NCBI GenBank assembly: GCA_029210545.1
Contig: JARGFV010000046.1
Coordinates: forward strand, 1 to 18,293
Source of the DNA: a bacterium
GTDB taxonomy: Bacteria > BMS3Abin14
Reading direction: 5' to 3'
DNA length: 18,293 nucleotides
Every line of letters begins with the position of its first letter. Positions within the stretch are counted from its first letter, which is position 1. Below, in pieces: positions 5,588-13,316 of the stretch. Below the pieces are notes generated by a model that made no database searches, had not been told where the DNA came from, and was given only the letters and a program-made list of their open reading frames with translations. A program made the translations under genes and the position numbers.

Positions 5588-6852
5588 TTCCCTGTCCTCT
5601 TGATCTCACCGCGCAGAAGGCCCCGGTGGTAGCTTTCCACGGCGCGGTAAAGAGCACGGGCGATCTGCTCCTGGTGCGAGTCCCGGTTGAGCCTGACCTC
5701 CTGTTCGGGGTTGGATATGTAGCCGATCTCCACGAGGGAAGCAGGCATCCGGGCACCCATGAGCACGGCCAGGGGAGCTTTCCGCACCCCTCTATCCTTG
5801 CCCTTGAGGTTGCTCACTAGGCTTTTTTGAACCATGGAGGCAAGGACGCTGCTCTCCTGGAGGTAAGCGGTCTGGGCCAGATCCCAGAGGATCGCTTCGA
5901 GCAGCGCCTTGTCGTTCTCATCCCCCTTGATTCCAAGGGCCTTGTTCTCCATCTCCGCGTATTTCCTGGCGTCCCGGTCCGTGGAGTTGAGGTTCAGGTA
6001 GTACGTCTCGAAGCCGTCGATGTCCCTTCGAAAGGTGGCGTTGGCGTGAATGCTCAGGAACAGGTTGGCCCCGTTGTTGTTGGCGATGGCCGTGCGCTCC
6101 TTGAGCCCAACGTAATAGTCGGCAGTACGGGTCAACACCACCTTGATCCCCAGGCCCTCCTCTATCAGGTTCTTCAGCTTTTCGGCCACGCTGAGAACCA
6201 GTTCCTTTTCCAGCGTACCGGTGCTGCCCTGGGCGCCGATGCTCCTGCCGCCATGCCCCGGGTCCAGGACAACCACCGAAAGGCCTCTGGGTTCCTGCAG
6301 GGCTGCCTCCTCCGGGATGTACTGGTCCCTCCGGATAAAAGACGCGACGCGTTCCAGGCTGCCGGGCGGCCTTCCCTCGAACCTGCCCGATCCCTTTTCC
6401 CCCAACTCCAGGGTGGAGCCTGTCGCGTTGAGAGACACCGATCTCCCGGTGAGCGCCGGCAGGGCCCGTGTCAGGAAATCCGTCGGCAGTGCCAGACGAC
6501 CGTTGACGGAATGCAGGGGACCGGACATGACAGCGAAAAGACCACGGGAGAGGATGAGTGGTGAGTCGATGAGCAGCCTGCACGAGCCGTTCTCCCCGAC
6601 AAGGTCGAGCCGGTCACCGATGATCTCCATGCTGGATCTCAGGTCGAAGGTTTCCAGCAGGGAAGCAAGGTCGACCATGCCGGAGCGAAGGAGCAGGGAT
6701 GCGCCCTTGTTTACGCTTCCGGCGTACCGGACGGTGATGGCGGAAGCGGTGTCAGCCCGGGCGGCGTCCCGAAAAAGAAGGCAGCCGGCAACCACGGTAA
6801 GAACCAGAATGGCAAGAATTTTTCCCGTTAAAGGGTTGGTCTTGAATCTCAT
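5584..6852 (-). CDS. N-acetylmuramoyl-L-alanine amidase (Amidase_3, AmiC-like)
   Basis: A 422-residue exported zinc amidase that cleaves the lactyl-Ala bond between muramic acid and the stem peptide. The signal segment is at about 11-35; VVAGC could be a lipobox, or AARA-D a signal peptidase I site. A poorly conserved N-terminal region is followed by the catalytic domain from about 190: VVVLDPGHGG (zinc His about 200), GTLEKELVLS (zinc Glu about 215), FLSIHANAT (zinc His about 269) and a C-terminal SLVEIGYISN with the catalytic Glu. The chosen start (ATG 6850-6852) precedes the signal peptide; a longer frame would overlap the PBP gene. The Shine-Dalgarno is weak. It lies 40 bases after the PBP gene, across a palindrome, and is coupled to the gerM-like gene. 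Confidence 0.93.
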   Translation of the reverse strand: MRFKTNPLTGKILAILVLTVVAGCLLFRDAARADTASAITVRYAGSVNKGASLLLRSGMVDLASLLETFDLRSSMEIIGDRLDLVGENGSCRLLIDSPLILSRGLFAVMSGPLHSVNGRLALPTDFLTRALPALTGRSVSLNATGSTLELGEKGSGRFEGRPPGSLERVASFIRRDQYIPEEAALQEPRGLSVVVLDPGHGGRSIGAQGSTGTLEKELVLSVAEKLKNLIEEGLGIKVVLTRTADYYVGLKERTAIANNNGANLFLSIHANATFRRDIDGFETYYLNLNSTDRDARKYAEMENKALGIKGDENDKALLEAILWDLAQTAYLQESSVLASMVQKSLVSNLKGKDRGVRKAPLAVLMGARMPASLVEIGYISNPEQEVRLNRDSHQEQIARALYRAVESYHRGLLRGEIKRTGK

Positions 6853-6870
6853 CTTTTTTTCAACCTGGCA

Positions 6871-6903
6871 GGGATTTTTAACCGCATAGCGGTTAAAAAT
6901 CCC
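6871..6903. repeat. Perfect 14-bp palindrome at the PBP stop / amidase leader
   Basis: GGGATTTTTAACCG (6871-6884) and its exact complement (6890-6903) flank the loop catag. The PBP stop codon (6893-6895) lies in one arm and the other arm is within the amidase leader. It could attenuate or stabilise the PBP-amidase transcript; no T run follows it. Confidence 0.65.
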
Positions 6904-9352
6904 TTGGCAGCAGCCCCGGGACATCGGACTGCGGTACGTAGCCGGGAGTGTAGGTCCTGCCGCCGTACTGTCCTCCGGCGCGGCCGGGGGTCCTCGCGTA
7001 CTCCCGTGGGGCTGTCCCGATCTTGAAAGCTTCGTAGAGGAACCTGTCAGCGCCTGAGCCGGCGAGAAGGCCCGAGTCGGGATCCACCTTCACCATCTCG
7101 ATACCGGGCGGCGGGGGCGGGAAGGGCAGGACAGGCTGTCCTTCCATGGCCCGGGTCATGAAATCGACCCAGATGGGAGCGGCGGCTCTGGACCCTGTCT
7201 CGTTCTTGCCGAGGGTGGCTTCCTCGTCGAAACCGACCCAGGTCCCAGCCACGATCTTCGGGGTGAACCCGATGAACCAGGCGTCGATCATGTCGTTGCT
7301 CGTTCCTGTCTTTCCGCCCGAGGGGTGACCCAGTGCCCGGGCCCGCCAGCCGGTACCTGACTGGACGACCCCCCTGAGAAGGTTCTGCATGACGAAGGCG
7401 GTATCCTCGGAGAGGGACCGGATCATCTCGGCTCCCCCCTGCTCGAGGAGGTTGCCGTCCCTGTCCTGCACCTTCATGATGAACCAGGGTGAAGCTCGAA
7501 GGCCCAGATTGGCAAAGACGGTGTAAGCGGTGGTCAGGCCCAGGGGGGTCAGTCCCATGGAGCCCAGGGAGATGGAGAGGTCCTCAGGGAGTTCCTGCTG
7601 AAAACCGAACCGCTTGGCGTACTGGATCACCGTCTGGATCCCCAGCTTTTGAACCAGCTTTATGGTGATGACGTTTCTCGATTTGACGAGACCTGTCCTC
7701 AGTGTTGTGGGCCCGTAGAACATCTCGGAGTAGTTGGCAGGCTTCCACTTGAGTTCCTGGGAGGGATCATCGTAGATGATGGGGGAGTCGACGATGATGG
7801 AGGAAGGGGTGAACCCGTTGTCCATGGCAGCGCTGTATACGATGGGCTTGAAGGCGGAACCGGGCTGCCGAATTGCCTGTGTTGCCCGGTTGAACTCACT
7901 GCGGTTAAAGTCGTAACCACCGATCATTGCCAGGACCTGCCCCGTGGGTGCGTCTATGCAGACCAGGGCCGATTCGGCCAGGGGCTCCTGCTCGAGGGCG
8001 AACAGCAGGCGCTTTTCCGGATCCTTGCTCCCGAGGTAACGCACAGCGATGAGCGAGCTGGTGCTTAAGACCTCGTCGGCCCTTTTCACGACGACCTCGG
8101 TGTCGTCCACCGAAGTGTCGAAGGGTCTCGCCCACTTCATCTGTGAAAGGGGAAGGTAGCCGGCAACGCCGCCAAGGTCCAGGTCCGCTCCATCCTTGTC
8201 CACTCTCAGGACCATGGCCTTTAAGATCTGGCCTTTTTCCCACGGCAGTTGGGCGGTCACTCCGGGAACGGTCTCGGCCAGTCCGTTCCCGGCCCTGATG
8301 TTCTCGATGGCCTGGGGCATGTCATCCGACGCCACTGACTGGATGGGGCCGCGATAGCCCTGGCGCTTGTCCAGTTCCTCTATACCTTTACGGACCGCGT
8401 CCTGGGCGAACTTCTGCAGGCGGCTGTCCATGGTTGTGTAGACTTTCATGCCGCCACGGTAAAGGGCGTCCTCACCGTAGGTGTCGTAAAGGTGCCGCCG
8501 GACCTCCTCGGCGAAATAGGCGGCCGGGTCCATCGCGTCACGCACTGACGGATCAAGGCCGAGGGGCAGGGCCGCCGCTTCCCGTTTCTCGGCTTCGGTG
8601 ATGAACCCTTCTTCCGCCATACGCTCCAGGACCAGGTTGCGCCGGTCCCTGGCACGATCGGGGTTCCTCGTCGGATCGTAGGCGCTGGGCGCCTTGGGAA
8701 GTCCCGCGAGCATGGCGATCTCCGGTGTGGAGAGCTCCCAGACATGCTTCTGGAAGTAGTTCAGGGCCGCCGTCTCGATGCCGTAGCTTCCGTTCCCGAA
8801 GTAGCTCTGGTTCAGGTAGATAGCCAGGATCTCGTCCTTGGTAAACTCCTTGTCGATCAGGCGGGCGAGGATGGCCTCCTTGAACTTCCTGGAATATGTC
8901 CTCTCGTTGGAAAGGAGCAGGGATTTGGCGACCTGCTGTGTGATCGTGCTGCCCCCCTGGACGACCCGTCGGGCCTCCAGATTCTTGACGAAGGCGCGGA
9001 AAATCCCCAGGTAGTCGATCCCCTTGTGCTCGTAATAATTGGAATCCTCGATGGCCAGGATGGCGTTGATCACCTGTCTTGGCACCTGGTCGATGGAGAC
9101 GAGTTCCCTGTTCTCGGTAAAGAACCTGGCAACCTCGTTGCCGTCACGGTCGTACATGATCGTGGGCAGGGATGGACGGTAATCGTCGATGCCCTTGAGT
9201 TTGGGCAGGTTGAGGCTGAAATAGAAATAGGCGCCTGTCGCCAGGGCCGTTCCTGCCGCCATGAGAAGGAGCAGGAACTTGGCGGCTGTCTTGGCCCTTT
9301 GTTTCCGGCGCTGCCTGCCGGTTGGGATATGGCGGATTTTCAATGGTTTCAC
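6893..9352 (-). CDS. Class A penicillin-binding protein (PBP1A family)
   Basis: An 819-residue bifunctional peptidoglycan synthase. A cytoplasmic basic tail and one transmembrane segment (about 25-46) precede the GT51 glycosyltransferase domain: AIEDSNYYEHKGID (catalytic Glu102), QGGSTITQQVAKSLLLS (132-148), KFKEAILARLIDKEFTKDEIL and NQSYFGNGSYGIE. A middle region (about 330-430) resembles the OB-like insertion of PBP1A. The transpeptidase domain has SAFK (Ser499-Lys502), SRN (558-560) and KTGT (681-684). The length suits the family. The annotated start is GTG 9350-9352; TTG 9341-9343 is also attractive because GAGGTG would then sit 6 bases upstream. It is the first gene of the PBP-amidase-gerM unit. 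Confidence 0.94.
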   Translation of the reverse strand: MKPLKIRHIPTGRQRRKQRAKTAAKFLLLLMAAGTALATGAYFYFSLNLPKLKGIDDYRPSLPTIMYDRDGNEVARFFTENRELVSIDQVPRQVINAILAIEDSNYYEHKGIDYLGIFRAFVKNLEARRVVQGGSTITQQVAKSLLLSNERTYSRKFKEAILARLIDKEFTKDEILAIYLNQSYFGNGSYGIETAALNYFQKHVWELSTPEIAMLAGLPKAPSAYDPTRNPDRARDRRNLVLERMAEEGFITEAEKREAAALPLGLDPSVRDAMDPAAYFAEEVRRHLYDTYGEDALYRGGMKVYTTMDSRLQKFAQDAVRKGIEELDKRQGYRGPIQSVASDDMPQAIENIRAGNGLAETVPGVTAQLPWEKGQILKAMVLRVDKDGADLDLGGVAGYLPLSQMKWARPFDTSVDDTEVVVKRADEVLSTSSLIAVRYLGSKDPEKRLLFALEQEPLAESALVCIDAPTGQVLAMIGGYDFNRSEFNRATQAIRQPGSAFKPIVYSAAMDNGFTPSSIIVDSPIIYDDPSQELKWKPANYSEMFYGPTTLRTGLVKSRNVITIKLVQKLGIQTVIQYAKRFGFQQELPEDLSISLGSMGLTPLGLTTAYTVFANLGLRASPWFIMKVQDRDGNLLEQGGAEMIRSLSEDTAFVMQNLLRGVVQSGTGWRARALGHPSGGKTGTSNDMIDAWFIGFTPKIVAGTWVGFDEEATLGKNETGSRAAAPIWVDFMTRAMEGQPVLPFPPPPPGIEMVKVDPDSGLLAGSGADRFLYEAFKIGTAPREYARTPGRAGGQYGGRTYTPGYVPQSDVPGLLPRDF

Positions 9353-9405
9353 CTCGCCAGAAATGGTTTCACTTCCGCGGCGTTACACCGGGGCCGGAAT
9401 AAAGC

Positions 9406-9434
9406 AGATTACGTTCCACCGGCATTTGTGTCAA
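9406..9434 (-). promoter_or_regulatory. Probable sigma-70 promoter of the PBP-amidase-gerM operon
   Basis: On the minus strand, TTGACA (9429-9434) is followed after 17 bases by TAATCT (9406-9411). The -35 box is perfect; the -10 matches at its first, second and last positions. It lies about 55 bases upstream of the PBP start. Immediately 5' of the -35 box is TCGGATTTCGGGTTCC, the first of three tandem copies. Confidence 0.6.
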
Positions 9435-9436
9435 GG

Positions 9437-9512
9437 AACCCGAAATCCGACAGGAACCCGAAATCAGGAACCCGAAATCCGCCGCTGGTTGGATCAGCGG
9501 CGGATTTCGGGT
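9437..9512. repeat. Triple AACCCGAAATC direct repeat plus 18-bp hairpin upstream of PBP promoter
   Basis: AACCCGAAATCCG occurs at 9437-9449, a shorter copy (ending in ATCA) at 9455-9466, and a third at 9469-9481. The third copy begins a perfect 18-bp hairpin: 9470-9487 pairs with 9495-9512, with loop gttggat. Read toward the PBP promoter, these are tandem GGATTTCGGGTTCC units ending at the -35 box. The same element lies beside a TTGACA box at 17981-18000. Confidence 0.75.
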
Positions 9513-9513
9513 A

Positions 9514-9589
9514 GTTTACGGTTCACGGAAAGTGCATTTTGCGGCAACCTTCGCTTTTACTGTCAACCGTTAACCGTAAACCGTAAACT
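9514..9589. repeat. Paired heptad arrays upstream of prmA
   Basis: The left arm is GTTTACG, GTTCACG (9514-9527). The right arm is GTCAACC, GTTAACC, GTAAACC, GTAAACT (9562-9589). The arms are near-perfect complements and enclose about 35 bases. The right arm ends 27 bases before the prmA ATG. Confidence 0.75.
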
Positions 9590-9616
9590 GCGCTTGTCTT
9601 GTGTTATTATTCCCCC

Positions 9617-10486
9617 ATGCAACAGCGGATCTGGAAAAAAGTCACCATGAGGGTGCCGCAGGACCTGGTCGATCCCCTGGCGGATTTTCTCGCGTTATTG
9701 ACAGGCAGGGGGGTGTGTATCCGGGAGGAGGGTGATGCGGTCGCCGTCGATGCCTATCTGGATCCGGAAAACAGCGAGGATCATATCCTGCGCATCCATT
9801 CCTGGATCGACGACCTCGCGAACGCGGGGGAGATCCCGCCCGACACCGTGCCGGGTCTCGTTGATGTGCCCGAAGAGGACTGGATGTCGGTGTTCAGGGC
9901 ACAGCACAAAACGGTGCGCATATCTGACCGCCTGGTGGTGCGGCCCACGTGGTGTGAGCCGGTGGATGGAGCCCAGATCGTCCTGGATCCCGGCCTGGCT
10001 TTCGGCACAGGAAGCCACGGGACCACGAAAATGTGCCTGGTGCTGCTGGACGAGGCGACAGGAAGGAGATTGCCCCTTCGGATGTTCGACCTGGGAACCG
10101 GTTCCGGTGTCCTGGCTATCGCCGGCGCCTTCCTGGGGGTGGGGGAGGTCTGCGCCTCCGATATCGATCCGGTAGCCGTCGAGGTTGCCATCGCCAACGC
10201 CGAAGCCAACGGGGTCAGCGATCGGACGCGGGTCGTGGAGGGTGGCGTGGAAGCGGCCGAAGGCGTCTACGGGGTCGTCACCGCCAACCTCTCGGCTTCC
10301 CTGCTCAAAAGACTGAGCCCCGCGATCAGCCAGACACTGGAGCCGTCAGGAAAGCTGATCATATCGGGGTTCATGAAAAACGAGAAGGATCAGGTCCTCG
10401 AGGCTTTTTCACGGTGCGGTCTGGAGCCGATGAAAGTATTGGAGGAGGATGTGTGGTGTGCGGCGGCCCTGAGCAGCACGAATTGA
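9617..10486 (+). CDS. prmA: Ribosomal protein L11 methyltransferase
   Basis: A 289-residue SAM-dependent methyltransferase that trimethylates ribosomal protein L11. The N-terminal L11-recognition domain starts IWKKVTMRVPQDLVDPLADFL. The catalytic domain has LAFGTGSHGTTKMCL (about 127-141), DLGTGSGVLAIA (158-169, SAM-binding motif I), ASDIDPVAVEVA (180-191) and TANLSASLL (222-230, the NPPY-like position, degenerate as usual in PrmA). The conserved N-terminus fits ATG 9617. No Shine-Dalgarno is present; a TTATTAT tract ends 6 bases before the ATG, so a leaderless or very short-leader transcript is possible. The gene diverges from the PBP operon across about 260 bases of repeats. Confidence 0.92.
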   Translation: MQQRIWKKVTMRVPQDLVDPLADFLALLTGRGVCIREEGDAVAVDAYLDPENSEDHILRIHSWIDDLANAGEIPPDTVPGLVDVPEEDWMSVFRAQHKTVRISDRLVVRPTWCEPVDGAQIVLDPGLAFGTGSHGTTKMCLVLLDEATGRRLPLRMFDLGTGSGVLAIAGAFLGVGEVCASDIDPVAVEVAIANAEANGVSDRTRVVEGGVEAAEGVYGVVTANLSASLLKRLSPAISQTLEPSGKLIISGFMKNEKDQVLEAFSRCGLEPMKVLEEDVWCAAALSSTN

Positions 10487-10889
10487 TTCAAAATTCGGAT
10501 CTTCCGGGAAATGAGTACCTATCGTTCGAGGTAGAGTGCCAACAGGATATGACGAAGAATGGCCAAACTCAAGGTTACAGAGGGCAATTCCGGTAACTGC
10601 GACAAAGGCCAGCTAACCACAGCGCGGCCGGCTGAAGGCCGCTCAACCCTTCGACGCGCTTCGCCCTTCGACCAGGCTCAGGGCCTGCGGCTTGCTCAGG
10701 GCAGGCAGGGTTTCACAGGGTTGAGAAACGTCAAGAAAGGGTTTTAATATCCTTTCCCGGATTAAATGCCTTACCCCGTGTTACCCTGTGTACCCTGTGG
10801 TTAACAGCTTTTAAATGATCCGGCGTGATACCACCAAGGTACGCATTTTCCAGATGAACCATTTGAATTTCCCCCCGGAGGGAGTCCCC
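10487..10889. repeat. Repeat-filled spacer between prmA and the tautomerase gene
   Basis: No credible gene is visible. 10647-10710 holds several cttcgacnnggctcaggg-type palindromic words. 10771-10799 holds a 9- to 10-base tandem (ttaccccgtg, ttaccctgtg, taccctgtg). An imperfect inverted pair bounds about 200 bases: agctaaccacag near 10610-10621 and ctgtggttaacagct near 10796-10810. This could be a small non-autonomous element, but no target duplication is evident. Confidence 0.45.
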
Positions 10890-11093
10890 TTGCCTTACGT
10901 CAATATCAGGATCACCAGAGAAGGAGCCACTGTCCAACAGAAGGCCCAACTCATCGAGGGCGTCACCAGGCTGCTGGCGGATGTTCTCGGCAAGAACCCC
11001 GCCACGACCGTGGTCGTCATCGACGAGGTGGACACGGACAACTGGGGCATCGGCGGGGAGACCGTCACGGAAAGGAGGAAGACCGGTGAATAG
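10890..11093 (+). CDS. 4-oxalocrotonate tautomerase family protein
   Basis: A 67-residue tautomerase-superfamily subunit. The start is TTG 10890-10892, chosen because GGAGGGAG (10877-10884) lies 5 bases upstream and because the next codon is Pro. Removal of Met exposes the catalytic Pro1 of PYVNIRITREGATVQQKAQLIEGVTRLLADVLGKNPATTVVVIDEV, followed by NWGIGGE, all typical of 4-OT (about 62 residues, usually hexameric). Family members ketonise enols in aromatic degradation or do related chemistry. No catabolic neighbours are seen, so the substrate is unknown. Its final codons GGT-GAA-TAG start a heptad array, so the C-terminal KTGE may be repeat-shaped. Confidence 0.88.
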   Translation: MPYVNIRITREGATVQQKAQLIEGVTRLLADVLGKNPATTVVVIDEVDTDNWGIGGETVTERRKTGE

Positions 11094-11163
11094 TGAATAG
11101 TGAATGGTGAACAGTGTTTCGTTTCGCCGTTCACGGTCCACGTTTTACGGTTCACGTTTCACG
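11086..11163. repeat. Large paired heptad array after the tautomerase gene
   Basis: The left arm at 11086-11116 is GTGAATA, GTGAATA, GTGAATG, GTGAACA, GTG. It contains the tautomerase stop codon. The right arm at 11129-11163 is GTTCACG, GTCCACG, TTTTACG, GTTCACG, TTTCACG. The arms are inverted with respect to each other and keep an exact 7-base period, so a long imperfect hairpin can form. Confidence 0.8.
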
Positions 11164-11179
11164 AATCAGATTTTGATAT

Positions 11180-11225
11180 GGAGGAGTTTTCTTTGAACCT
11201 TGGACTTTGGACTTTGGACTGATTT
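11180..11225 (+). promoter_or_regulatory. Displaced Shine-Dalgarno, heptad array and 9-codon leader before rsmE
   Basis: GGAGGAG at 11180-11186 is an excellent Shine-Dalgarno but lies 39 bases before the rsmE ATG. Between them is a 4-unit heptad array at 11191-11218 (CTTTGAA, CCTTGGA, CTTTGGA, CTTTGGA). The Shine-Dalgarno is well placed for TTG 11193, which would read nine codons to a TGA at 11220-11222, three bases before ATG 11226 and in its frame. This layout would allow leader translation followed by reinitiation. Confidence 0.45.
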
Positions 11226-11957
11226 ATGTCTCTGCCTACCTTCTACATCAATCCATCCGGAATCGCCGAAGGTTCCGCGATCCTGGATGGCGACGAACTT
11301 CGCCACGCGAGAACGACCCTCAGGCTGAAACCCGACGATAAAGCCAGGATTGTGGACGGCGAGGGGACCCTCTACGAGGCCCGCTTCAGGACCATGGGAA
11401 AGGATGAGGCCGTCCTGGATATCGTCTCTTCAACAAAGGAGCCCGCGCCTGCCTTCTCCCTGACGGTGGCCATGGGTGTTGTCCAGGGTGACCGGTTCGA
11501 CTGGGCCCTTCAGAAAGGGACGGAACTGGGAGTCACCCGGTTCATCCCCCTCCTCACCGAGCGGACCGATATCAGGCCCGGTGCGCAGTGGAAAAGGCTC
11601 CCAAGGCTGAAGAGGGTGATCGCGTCCGCCTGCAAGCAGTGCGGCCGCGCACAATTTCCGTCCATCACTGAACCGACGGCTATCGAGAACCTTGGTGTCA
11701 GCTACTACGACCGGGCGGTCCTTTTCTGGGAAGAGGAAGGCCGGTCCCTTGCCCTTGACGCGTCCGATGTTAAACGTCCAGGATCGTGCCTCATGATCAT
11801 CGGGCCGGTAGGGGGGCTGACTGCCTCGGAAGCGGAGATGTTGAAAGGGAAGGGAGCGATCGCCGCCGGGCTCGGGCCGAGGGTCCTGCGCACCGAGACG
11901 GCCGTGACCGCCGGGGTGACCCTGCTGCAGTATCTGTGGGGGGATCTTGGATCTTGA
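11226..11957 (+). CDS. rsmE: 16S rRNA (uracil(1498)-N3)-methyltransferase
   Basis: A 243-residue SPOUT-class methyltransferase that modifies U1498 of 16S rRNA in the assembled small subunit. The N-terminal PUA-like region contains FYINPSGIAEGSAILDGDELRHARTTLRLKPDD. The catalytic knot contains LTVAMGVVQGDRFDWALQKGTELGV (79-103), SACKQCGRAQFP (134-145), IGPVGGLTASEAEM (192-205) and LGPRVLRTETAVTAGV (216-231). Length is normal. prmA next to rsmE is a common bacterial order; here the tautomerase gene lies between them. The good Shine-Dalgarno is displaced by a heptad array, and the C-terminal GDLGS and stop are made from another heptad array. Confidence 0.94.
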   Translation: MSLPTFYINPSGIAEGSAILDGDELRHARTTLRLKPDDKARIVDGEGTLYEARFRTMGKDEAVLDIVSSTKEPAPAFSLTVAMGVVQGDRFDWALQKGTELGVTRFIPLLTERTDIRPGAQWKRLPRLKRVIASACKQCGRAQFPSITEPTAIENLGVSYYDRAVLFWEEEGRSLALDASDVKRPGSCLMIIGPVGGLTASEAEMLKGKGAIAAGLGPRVLRTETAVTAGVTLLQYLWGDLGS

Positions 11958-11970
11958 ATCTTGAATTTGG
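11943..11970. repeat. Heptad array through the rsmE stop codon
   Basis: Four 7-base units: GATCTTG, GATCTTG, AATCTTG, AATTTGG. The rsmE TGA (11955-11957) lies inside. The array ends a few bases before the Shine-Dalgarno AGGAG (11974-11978) of the RDD gene. No opposed arm is seen. Confidence 0.75.
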
Positions 11971-11986
11971 AACAGGAGTCAATATC

Positions 11987-12577
11987 ATGGCAACGAGTAC
12001 CTGTCCTTCCTGCGGCGCGCCCGATGACGGCGCTAATGTCTGTGCAACCTGCCTGCAGCCCTTCGACCGTTCAGTCCGGCCGGACTCACCGCAGGCGGCA
12101 AGCCCGCGGCAGGAAGGGGCAGGGCAGTCGGAAACCGGTGATGCCCCGGTCCAGACACCCGATCCACCCGTTTTACAGCCAGCAGGTTTTTTCCGCCGGT
12201 TTTTTGCCTTCGCGCTGGACTGGATCGTCCTCAGCATCCTGGCCGATATCGTCCGGTTCGCCTACAGGTTCGGCGGAGACTCCCGGAGCGACATGGTGAG
12301 CATGGATGCCGCCATGGGCCTTTCAGCGATCCTGTTCTTCCTTTATTTCACGCTCTTCACTGCCGGGGGCGGGCAGACCCTCGGCAAGATGGTGATGGGG
12401 GTCAGGGTGGTCCGCATGGACGGGAAAGATCTGTCCTACGGCATGGCCTTCCTGAGGGCCTTCGGGTATATCATCAGCTCCTTCTTCTTCTGCCTGGGTT
12501 TCCTGTGGGCCATCTGGGACCGGAGAAAACAGGCCTGGCACGACAAGATCGCGGGAACGATCGTAATTAAGACCTGA
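11987..12577 (+). CDS. RDD family membrane protein with N-terminal zinc ribbon
   Basis: A 196-residue protein. Residues 6-23 have CPSCGAP...CATC, a four-cysteine zinc-ribbon pattern, followed by a Pro/Ser/Gln-rich linker to about residue 62. The RDD domain begins FFRRFFAFALDWIVLSI, with the conserved R-x-x-A-x-x-x-D, then a second hydrophobic helix, TLGKMVMGVRVVRMDGKDLSYGMAFLRA, a third hydrophobic stretch (GYIISSFFFCLGFLWAIW), and the closing QAWHDKIAGTIVIKT. RDD proteins are small membrane proteins of largely unknown function, some linked to ion exchange. The start is ATG 11987, with AGGAG 8 bases upstream; an earlier open stretch overlapping rsmE is discounted. It is co-oriented with rsmE and the glycosylase gene. 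Confidence 0.9.
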   Translation: MATSTCPSCGAPDDGANVCATCLQPFDRSVRPDSPQAASPRQEGAGQSETGDAPVQTPDPPVLQPAGFFRRFFAFALDWIVLSILADIVRFAYRFGGDSRSDMVSMDAAMGLSAILFFLYFTLFTAGGGQTLGKMVMGVRVVRMDGKDLSYGMAFLRAFGYIISSFFFCLGFLWAIWDRRKQAWHDKIAGTIVIKT

Positions 12578-12593
12578 GATTAAACATTCCCCA

Positions 12594-13316
12594 ATGACAA
12601 ATAACTCTATCCTGACACATATTTTTACCCGACTCCTGACCACGTACGGACATCAGGACTGGTGGCCCGCCGATACCCCTTTCGAAATGATGGCAGGCGC
12701 CATCCTGACCCAGAACACATCCTGGGCCGGCGTCGAAAAGGCCGTCGCAGGCCTCAAGGAGTCCTGCGACATGACTCCGAAAGCTTTTCTCTCACTGACG
12801 AGAGAAAAGCTGGAGGAGATCATCCGCCCGAGCGGTTATTTCCGTCAAAAGGCTGAAAGACTTCAAAATCTCTGTCTGTTCCTCATCCGGGAATACAGGG
12901 GGGACCTGGATTTTTTGCAGGCCGCCGATACCCGGAAACTGCGGCTGCAGTTTCTCGATCTGAAAGGCATCGGCCCGGAGACGGCCGACTCGATCCTGCT
13001 TTACGCCCTGGAAAGGCCTGTGTTCGTCGTGGATGCGTACACTCTGAGGCTTTTCGCCCGGCTGGGGCTTTGCGGTGAGAAGGCGAAGTACCATGAGGTC
13101 CAGGCCCTGTTCATGGACAACCTCGAGCCCGACCCAGCCCTTTTCAACGAGTACCACGCGCTGATCGTTACTCATTGCAAGCGCATCTGTTCAAAACGGG
13201 CGCCACTGTGTGGGGAGTGCAGCCTGAATACGGTTTGCGCTTTTGATCTCAAATCGCAGCCCTCAAATCTCAGAAACGATCTTGACCTGCAAAACCGAAA
13301 AGTACACTTACGATGA
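12594..13316 (+). CDS. EndoIII-superfamily DNA glycosylase with Fe-S loop (MagIII-like)
   Basis: A 240-residue HhH-GPD base-excision glycosylase. It has PFEMMAGAILTQNTSWAGVEKAV (29-51), the helix-hairpin-helix LKGIGPETADSILLYAL (123-139) and VVDAYTLR (145-152) with the catalytic Asp147. Four cysteines at 199, 206, 209 and 215 follow the CX6CX2CX5C pattern of the [4Fe-4S] loop. Where EndoIII has its Schiff-base Lys in the HhH (G-R-K-T-A), this protein has Glu129 (G-P-E-T-A), suggesting a monofunctional glycosylase without lyase activity, as in MagIII-type alkylpurine glycosylases; the substrate is inferred. The tail after residue 217 (DLKSQPSNLRN and on) is encoded by a heptad array and is probably dispensable. 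Confidence 0.88.
   Translation: MTNNSILTHIFTRLLTTYGHQDWWPADTPFEMMAGAILTQNTSWAGVEKAVAGLKESCDMTPKAFLSLTREKLEEIIRPSGYFRQKAERLQNLCLFLIREYRGDLDFLQAADTRKLRLQFLDLKGIGPETADSILLYALERPVFVVDAYTLRLFARLGLCGEKAKYHEVQALFMDNLEPDPALFNEYHALIVTHCKRICSKRAPLCGECSLNTVCAFDLKSQPSNLRNDLDLQNRKVHLR

Noticed and set aside
5827-6564. Long plus-strand open frame (245 codons) opposite the amidase
   Set aside because: Antisense shadow of a well-supported amidase in GC-rich DNA; composition is not protein-like.
10559-10747. 62-codon frame beginning MAKLKVTEGNSG after prmA
   Set aside because: Its second half is translated dispersed repeats; no family resemblance and a weak start.
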